Below are positions 59,247 through 64,000 of a DNA stretch of 64,000 bases, in pieces; the first letter of the stretch is position 1; each line of letters starts with the position of its first letter. The notes beneath the pieces were generated by a model. It was given only the letters and a program-made list of their open reading frames with translations. It had not been told where the DNA came from and searched no databases. Location: NCBI GenBank assembly GCA_036251875.1, contig CP133960.1:62001-126000 (forward strand), given 5' to 3'. This DNA is from Orbaceae bacterium lpD02. Its GTDB lineage: Bacteria > Pseudomonadota > Gammaproteobacteria > Enterobacterales > Orbaceae. The translations under genes and the position numbers were made by a program.

Positions 59247-59753
59247 ATGTCAAAATACAGTCGAAATTTAAAAATTAGCATTGCTAATGAATTCTTATCA
59301 GGAGTATCATCGGAAATACTTTCGAAAAAATATTCTATATGTTCTAGCCAAATAAGGTATTGGGGGCAAGTGGTCGCGATTCATAGTAATGACTCTTTTC
59401 AACCAACATCGCATTTACGTGATGCGCAAGCAAGATTACAAGCGCTGGAGTTAATGTGGGCAAATGACTGGTCTCTCAGGTACACGAGTGCCATGCTTAA
59501 TTTAGTCTCGCCAGGGATTTTGTCAGCTTGGCTTAATAGATACCGTGAAAAAGGATTCGTCGAGCTTGCACATCAATCTAGAGGAAGACTATCCATGAAG
59601 CCATCACGTATTGCATCGACTCATTGTAATGATGAAAAAACAGTTGAAGAATTAAAAGAAGAGATAACTTATTTACAAGCGGAAAACGCTGTTCTAAAAA
59701 AGTTGGAGGAGCTAAGACAAACAAAACGTCAACAAACAAAGAAAAAACGTTAG
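59247..59753 (+). CDS. IS150-like transposase OrfA
   Basis: This 168-aa protein has two helix-turn-helix segments (about 1-50 and 65-115: NDWSLRYTSAMLNLVSPGILSAWLNRYREKG) and a C-terminal coiled coil (VEELKEEITYLQAENAVLKKLEELR). It binds the terminal repeats. It ends at TAG just after AAG AAA AAA CGT; the A6 run (59742-59747) is the likely frameshift site into OrfB. Confidence 0.93.
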   Translation: MSKYSRNLKISIANEFLSGVSSEILSKKYSICSSQIRYWGQVVAIHSNDSFQPTSHLRDAQARLQALELMWANDWSLRYTSAMLNLVSPGILSAWLNRYREKGFVELAHQSRGRLSMKPSRIASTHCNDEKTVEELKEEITYLQAENAVLKKLEELRQTKRQQTKKKR

Positions 59754-59791
59754 TTGTTTTAGCACTTAAATCTCAACATCCTTTAAAGTAT

Positions 59792-60595
59792 TTGCTGTCA
59801 GTAACACAGCTGGCAAAAAGTGTATTTTATTATCATGTTAACAGGTTGAAAGAGCCATCTCCTTATGAGAAGGAATTAAAGCGTATTGAAGCGATTTACC
59901 ATGAACATAAAGGACGTTATGGTTATCGCCGTGTTCATTTAGCTTTAATGAATGAAGGGAGTCAGCTCAATCATAAAACAGTACAGCGATTAATGGGAGA
60001 GCTTAATCTTAAATCGACAGTAAGGGTCAAAAAGTATCGCTCTTATCGTGGTGAGATAGGTAAAGCAGCCCCCAATCATCTTAAAAGAAAATTTAACGTT
60101 TCAAAACCGAATAAAAAATGGGTAACCGATGTCACAGAATTTAAAGTAAGTGAACAGAAAATTTATCTATCGCCCATTATTGATTTATACAACCAAGAAG
60201 TGATTGCTTATAGTATAGCTAAAAATGCACGGTTGACTTTAGTCACCGATATGCTTAAAAAAGGACTGTCACGATTAAAAAACAAACAAAGGCTCTTACT
60301 ACATAGTGACCAAGGCTGGCAATATAGAAATCCCATTTATCAGAAGCAACTCGCTGATAATGGTATAAAGCAAAGTATGTCGAGAAAAGGAAATTGCTTA
60401 GATAATGCTGTTGCTGAAAACTTTTTTGGACTATTAAAATCAGAAATGTATCATGGGCAACATTTTAAAGATGCCGATGAATTGATTGAAAAAATAGAAG
60501 AATATATAGAATACTACAACACGAAACGGATTAAAGTTAAATTAAACGGCCTGACTCCGGTAGAATACCGAAACCAGGCCTTACGAGCTACTTAA
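59792..60595 (+). CDS. IS150-like transposase OrfB (catalytic DDE domain)
   Basis: This rve-type integrase catalytic domain has D-D-E residues in KWVTDVTEFKV, LLHSDQGWQYRN and DNAVAENFFGLLKSE. The frame is -1 relative to orfA and is open upstream to the A6 run, so the natural product is probably the OrfAB fusion. The TTG at 59792 is only the first possible internal start. The HTH_21-type segment HEHKGRYGYRRVHLAL is at its N-terminus. Confidence 0.93.
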   Translation: MLSVTQLAKSVFYYHVNRLKEPSPYEKELKRIEAIYHEHKGRYGYRRVHLALMNEGSQLNHKTVQRLMGELNLKSTVRVKKYRSYRGEIGKAAPNHLKRKFNVSKPNKKWVTDVTEFKVSEQKIYLSPIIDLYNQEVIAYSIAKNARLTLVTDMLKKGLSRLKNKQRLLLHSDQGWQYRNPIYQKQLADNGIKQSMSRKGNCLDNAVAENFFGLLKSEMYHGQHFKDADELIEKIEEYIEYYNTKRIKVKLNGLTPVEYRNQALRAT

Positions 60596-60654
60596 CCAAA
60601 GTGTCCAACTATTGGGGGTCACTTCAAAAAAGCGAGTTCTTTGTCAACAATCTG

Positions 60655-60673
60655 AAGCCTACTAAGTAGGCTT
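60655..60673 (-). terminator. Terminator hairpin abutting IS copy C (flp side)
   Basis: AAGCCTAC / GTAGGCTT with loop TAA directly abuts the right end of copy C, in the same position that duplicated hairpins occupy in copies A and B. It lies 76 bp after the minus-strand flp stop. The original T-run beyond it would have been displaced by the IS. Confidence 0.6.
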
Positions 60674-60749
60674 TAGCTAATTAATGTGACGGATAGTTGT
60701 AAAAAATGCTTCACAACAATTGGTATTACACCGTTAAATAGCATTGGTT

Positions 60750-60944
60750 TTAACCGTTAATAACGTTCACTAATCTATCTGATAGACTATTAAATACATT
60801 TACAAACATGTGAGAAACAACCCCGTCAGGTGCAAAAATAACCAATATGACGGCGGAGGAGGCTGCTGCCAGAATTGCATACTCAATAGCAGTAACGCCA
60901 GTTTCATTTTTTACAAATTTACGAATGAAATTACTTAATTTCAT
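60750..60944 (-). CDS. flp: Flp/Fap-type IVb pilin, orphan
   Basis: This 64-aa prepilin starts at the ATG complementary to 60942-60944 (MKLSNFIRKF), with AGGGAG 7 nt upstream; the longer TTG frame is unlikely. The motif NETGVTAIEYAILAA contains the TadV-type cleavage site (G before VTAIEY) and the hydrophobic pilin helix with Glu5 and Tyr6. Flp pilins are assembled by Tad systems. No tad gene is in the window, so the machinery must be elsewhere or absent. Confidence 0.9.
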   Translation of the reverse strand: MKLSNFIRKFVKNETGVTAIEYAILAAASSAVILVIFAPDGVVSHMFVNVFNSLSDRLVNVING

Positions 60945-61563
60945 TTTTACTCCCTTCAATAATAATTGCTTAATTTTCTTTACGTAACTTAACGATTTAA
61001 AGTCATTAAGTCATAATTGATATTATATATAAAGCAAATTATTTCAATGGGTTATAGGTTATCAATAAATTGTTATTAGTCGTTAAACTTTATCAATGCG
61101 GATTATTGCTATAGATAATCTATTTTGTATAATTTAATTTTTTATTATTAAATTCATTTAGTTATAATTTTTCTATACAATAAATTACTAGTTTGGTTTT
61201 AGGATTTTACTTATTTATAAAATGATTTTGTATAAAATATTAAAATTAAATATTATATCTATTTGATAAATAAGTTGATTCTAATCAAAATAAATAAATC
61301 TCTATCATATAAGTTATAAATTATAAGCTACTCAATTACGATTTTTGTCTCTAAAATTCAATACATAAATCAAGTGCAAGAAATTGCATATCCAACACAA
61401 AATTATTAACTATCCAGCGAAAGTGACCAGCATAGTGTTCTTTGGTGCAGATTTAATTGATCTAAGACAATATTATCTAAAATTATTGAAATATATTAAT
61501 AATATTTGCTTAACTTAATAATTAATATATAATTTTCGCGGATACATTGAATAGGAAATTGTA
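60945..61563. other. 619-bp very AT-rich gene-free gap
   Basis: Lies between the divergent flp and the lipoprotein gene and must hold both promoters. Apart from long A/T tracts, I see no coding remnant, strong hairpin or repeat that I can support. Confidence 0.4.
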
Positions 61564-62043
61564 GTGTTTAAGAAATTATTTTTTATATTAATATTTGTTT
61601 TTATTTTGAATGGGTGTGAGAAGGGGAATGAAGTTACCGCTGATTATTTGGTTGGTAACTGGGTTTGTACTGAAACTTTGAACGATGTTGCTTACTACGA
61701 TGGCGATAAGCTAGGCGAATTTGAGAATAATACGCAAGAAAGAAAACATGCTATATCTTATGCAAAAGATGGTGATATGATAACGCTTATTAATCTTGAT
61801 GATAACGGCAGTAACTCAATCATTTTTAACTTCAAAGTTAAGCAGGAAGGTGAATTTAAGGCGTTTGATGGAACGGCCGGAAGTGATCACCGTAAAATGG
61901 AAGTTAAACCTCGACATGAATACGTTTTTATGGCAGATAATGAGCATAAGTCTATATCAGGATTAACTTTCCGTGATGCGTTATCACAAAAAAATATGAT
62001 AGAGTCACATTACGAAGAAGTATGTAAAAGGGCTTCTAGCTAA
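61564..62043 (+). CDS. Small lipoprotein of unknown function
   Basis: This 159-aa product starts at GTG (61564), with AGGAAA about 8 nt upstream. The lipoprotein signal ends in the lipobox LNGC (Cys18). The mature part begins with a lipocalin-like GNWVCTE motif and contains a second cysteine pair (CTE near 37, EEVCKR near the end), suggesting a small beta-barrel domain. No family is recognised. A strong terminator follows, and the unrelated DUF2165 gene is 270 bp downstream. Confidence 0.75.
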   Translation: MFKKLFFILIFVFILNGCEKGNEVTADYLVGNWVCTETLNDVAYYDGDKLGEFENNTQERKHAISYAKDGDMITLINLDDNGSNSIIFNFKVKQEGEFKAFDGTAGSDHRKMEVKPRHEYVFMADNEHKSISGLTFRDALSQKNMIESHYEEVCKRASS

Positions 62044-62070
62044 TGTACATCGAGCCTACAAAAATTGTCA

Positions 62071-62093
62071 AACCACTTTCGAGTGGTTTTTTT
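62071..62093 (+). terminator. Intrinsic terminator
   Basis: AACCACT / AGTGGTT stem with a TTCG tetraloop and a following T-run, 27 bp after the lipoprotein stop. Confidence 0.92.
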
Positions 62094-62313
62094 ACGTTTA
62101 AATTATTTGACGCAATAAAGCGCAAGTGATTTTATAGATATGGCGTAAGCAGTTTTATAATTTATTTAACATTAGTTAATCGACCAAGTTGTTAAGTGCT
62201 GTCAAGATTAACTAGCGGTAACATACCATTTATTGCCTTAATACGGTTGGAGATATTCCAATAATAAATAATAATGCTATGATATGATTAATTTTTTTAT
62301 TAGGGGAAACGTT

Positions 62314-62859
62314 ATGAAGTGTAATTTATGTTTGGTTTCTGTACAGCATTTATCTAAGGCAACCATCGCTTTTTTTGTAGGGTTTTTCTGTTTATTAGTC
62401 GGTTATGACAATATTATTGATTTCAATACTAACTATCAATTTGTCAATAGTGTTTTATCTATGGACAAAATGGAGCCTTTTTTTTCAGATAATCCCACTC
62501 TAGAAGCCAGAGCGATTGTCAATCCTACATTTCATTTATTTGCTTATTGGGTGATTATTATTGGTGAGCTTTTTACTGGTTTAATTTGTATGAGTGCTTC
62601 ACTCTATATGTTTGCTTCAATTAATAAACCTCGATTTGTTACAGGGCAAGTTATTTATTTAGTCGGTGCAACATTTGCCGTTTTATTATGGTATTTTGGT
62701 TTTGCTGTAATAGGCGGGGAATATTTTTCAATGTGGGCAAATAAAATGAATGGGCAAATGAAAGCGTACACATTTTCGATGTTCATTTTAATTACCGCAA
62801 TTTATGTTTATATGCCTGAACTAAAGAAAATAGCAAAAAATGATTTACCAAATGGCTAG
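62314..62859 (+). CDS. DUF2165-family small integral membrane protein
   Basis: This 181-aa protein has four predicted helices (about 17-38, 82-108, 118-140, 150-170). It has the DUF2165 pattern YDNIIDFNTNYQFVNSVLSMD after helix 1 and FGFAVIGGEYFSMW near helix 3. I start at ATG 62314 because AGGGGAAA lies just upstream; the ATG at 62284 lacks a ribosome site. Function is unknown for the family. Confidence 0.85.
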   Translation: MKCNLCLVSVQHLSKATIAFFVGFFCLLVGYDNIIDFNTNYQFVNSVLSMDKMEPFFSDNPTLEARAIVNPTFHLFAYWVIIIGELFTGLICMSASLYMFASINKPRFVTGQVIYLVGATFAVLLWYFGFAVIGGEYFSMWANKMNGQMKAYTFSMFILITAIYVYMPELKKIAKNDLPNG

Positions 62860-62886
62860 TCTATTAAGTAAAGCTATAGCAAAAAT

Positions 62887-62915
62887 AAAAAAACTCGCAT
62901 TAAACGAGTTTTTTT
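62887..62915. terminator. Bidirectional intrinsic terminator
   Basis: AAAAAAACTCG / CGAGTTTTTTT with a 7-nt loop lies between the convergent DUF2165 and lipoprotein genes, with a T-run in both directions. Confidence 0.92.
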
Positions 62916-62922
62916 AAATACT

Positions 62923-63216
62923 TTATTTGCTACCGTACTCTTTAATAATTTCTTCTGCTGTTTTGCCACCTAACTTCGATTTTAATAACTGAAGAAGTTT
63001 CTCCTCGTCATTATTTGAATCTAAGCTAGCAACAAAAGCAACTTTTACTATTGATTGTTGAAATACATTTCTTTCTTGGCTATCTAACTTTTCAGACATC
63101 TCTTTTATTGACTGTTGCATAGCCGATTTAGATGAAAAATCAATAGTCTTACCTGAATCACCACAACCAACTAAAACAAAGCTAACAACGAGTACTGCAA
63201 GTAATTTCTTAAACAT
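62923..63216 (-). CDS. Small lipoprotein, DUF6694-like
   Basis: This 97-aa protein has a lipoprotein signal and the lipobox LVGC (Cys18). The mature part is helical: IDFSSKSAMQQSIKEMSEKL...FQQSIVKVAF...LQLLKSKLGGKTAEEIIKEY. This pattern (Glu/Lys-rich helices ending in GKTAEEII) is that of small lipoproteins annotated DUF6694 in enteric genomes. Role unknown. AGTGG precedes the ATG. Confidence 0.78.
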   Translation of the reverse strand: MFKKLLAVLVVSFVLVGCGDSGKTIDFSSKSAMQQSIKEMSEKLDSQERNVFQQSIVKVAFVASLDSNNDEEKLLQLLKSKLGGKTAEEIIKEYGSK

Positions 63217-63398
63217 TTACCACTCCAGAGTAAATTTTCATTATGCAAAATTGATTTTTACATTAAAACTGCCTATTTTGCAATTATTTTACATGATTTA
63301 TATAAATATTTTTTACTGATAAAATAAATAACATAAACTAAAAACAACAAAATTTTTTATTTGGATTACCCAGAATGTCATATTAATTGATACTTCTA

Positions 63399-63803
63399 CT
63401 ACTTCAGTAAACTAATATAAATTTCAACGCGACCATCTGGATAATATTTTTCAAAATCAACATCATAAGCTCGTATAATTTTATGGTCTTGCTCTAAGGC
63501 CCAGATATGCTGCCATGTTTGGTAAATTTTATCTTCATGATTGCTATTTACTTCAAAAACTGCATAACTATCAATAGGATTTGGATTAATTATTGCAGAA
63601 AAATGCTTTATTGGATGATCTACTGCAATCGATAAGGTATAGTCTCCGCGATAATCATTTTGGTAGTGATGATAAATACCATAGACGCAACCGCTATTAT
63701 CGGTGAGTTTAGCTTGGGCATCTTGCCACAGGGCTTTAATTTTATTAATCATATTTTCATCAGTAAAATTATTAGTGACAACCGAATTTACAGCAAAAAA
63801 CAT
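63399..63803 (-). CDS. GyrI-like / effector-binding domain protein (stand-alone)
   Basis: This 134-aa protein starts at the ATG complementary to 63801-63803, with GGAG 7 nt upstream. It has the SHV-type repeat pattern of the AraC effector-binding (GyrI-like) domain: NKIKALWQDAQ, YHHYQNDYRGDYTLSIAVDHP, DSYAVFEVNSNHEDKIYQTWQHIWA and the final FEKYYPDGRVEIYISLLK. Stand-alone members bind small drugs or toxins (GyrI/SbmC) or act as effector sensors. Substrate unknown. Confidence 0.85.
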   Translation of the reverse strand: MFFAVNSVVTNNFTDENMINKIKALWQDAQAKLTDNSGCVYGIYHHYQNDYRGDYTLSIAVDHPIKHFSAIINPNPIDSYAVFEVNSNHEDKIYQTWQHIWALEQDHKIIRAYDVDFEKYYPDGRVEIYISLLK

Positions 63804-64000
63804 AATATTCTCCAATAAAATAAATAGTTAATTATTATGGCATAGCCATAGTTGATTACCTTTTAGTAAATTGTGTGATTCATCTTTACAATTTAATGTC
63901 TATTACGGTAATTAACTGACCAAAATTGCCTAATTTGCCAATTGCCAGAATGAAGCAATCAACTTTTCATTAAGGCGCCGTTTTTGAGCGCAGATCCCAA
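63804..64000. other. Right edge, no gene seen
   Basis: About 200 bp upstream of the GyrI-like gene. It should contain its promoter; I see no coding sequence or hairpin that I can support. Confidence 0.4.

Larger units (their letters stand above)
59200..60626 (+). mobile_element. IS3-family (IS150-like) element, complete, nested in IS copy C (1427 bp)
   Basis: Inverted repeats TGAAGTGACCCCCAATAGTT (left) and its complement (right end, ...CACTTCA) bound the element, with a 4-bp AAAA target duplication at 59196-59199 and 60627-60630. It carries orfA and orfB in the usual -1 arrangement. The insertion point is the A5 loop of the inward terminator hairpin of the IS1182-like element. A second copy is cut by the left edge of the window (1-294). 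Confidence 0.95.
57684..60654 (-). mobile_element. IS1182-like insertion sequence, copy C, interrupted by an IS150-like element
   Basis: Terminal repeats lie at 57684 (CAGATTGTTGACAAA) and 60654. Removing the IS150-like element and its AAAA duplication leaves exactly 1540 bp. Unlike A and B, the outer flanks are not direct repeats: the left flank is a weak hairpin (ACTTTT / AAAAGT, 57668-57683) and the right flank a different hairpin (AAGCCTAC / GTAGGCTT, 60655-60673). Left-side variants match copy B while the right end has its own variants, so C looks chimeric. Confidence 0.92.

Overview
The window comes from an AT-rich gammaproteobacterium. Gene content and order look like enteric bacteria and their relatives: a hisGDCBHAFI operon with a His-rich leader and attenuator, an Agp-type glucose-1-phosphatase, D-galactonate genes, AscB/BglF, SbcB, and near-consensus CRP sites. 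The low GC with many sugar, amino acid and purine uptake genes would suit a host-associated lineage such as Orbaceae (Gilliamella/Orbus-like). That placement is inference. No rRNA, tRNA or CRISPR array was seen.

Layout. 1-294: left-truncated end of an IS150-like element. 0.4-11.8 kb: secreted OB-fold-like protein, beta-glucoside PTS plus 6-phospho-beta-glucosidase, Lrp-type regulator divergent from an isochorismatase-fold hydrolase, TPM-domain protein, and an IclR regulator divergent from dgoK-dgoA-dgoT with two palindromic operators and a decayed gene at the operon end. 11.8-21 kb: TPR-like/DUF2971 protein, then the complete histidine operon on the minus strand with leader peptide, antiterminator and terminator. 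21-36 kb: mixed metabolic and transport genes (threonine aldolase, FUSC protein, a double zinc-ribbon/HTH protein, agp with two CRP sites, MFS carriers, M20 amidohydrolase plus MHS symporter, Eis-like acetyltransferase, Maa, CscB). 36-40.3 kb: metallophosphoesterase, then gldA-dhaK-dhaL-dhaM for PTS-driven glycerol/dihydroxyacetone use. 40.3-60.7 kb: three copies (A, B, C) of one 1540-bp IS1182-like element interspersed with nifJ, a pyridoxal kinase, an amino acid ABC transporter, two adenine deaminases with their permease, sbcB and a truncated integrase. 60.7-64 kb: orphan Flp pilin, small lipoproteins, DUF2165 membrane protein and a GyrI-like domain protein.

The most unusual signal is the IS1182-like element. 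Copies A and B are each flanked by a direct repeat (21 and 23 bp) that is exactly one complete intrinsic-terminator stem-loop lying between convergent genes, so each insertion has duplicated a whole terminator. Both element ends carry terminator-like hairpins facing inward, and the transposase is split over an A AAA AAG slippery heptamer that would give a 470-aa product by -1 frameshifting. Copy C has no matching flanks, lies beside a truncated integrase, and carries an IS150-like element in the loop of one of its end hairpins. It looks like the scar of recombination between two copies.

Metabolic picture: anaerobic or microaerobic fermentation with pyruvate:flavodoxin oxidoreductase, PTS-coupled sugar and dihydroxyacetone uptake, salvage of adenine, and import of galactonate, sucrose-type sugars and amino acids.
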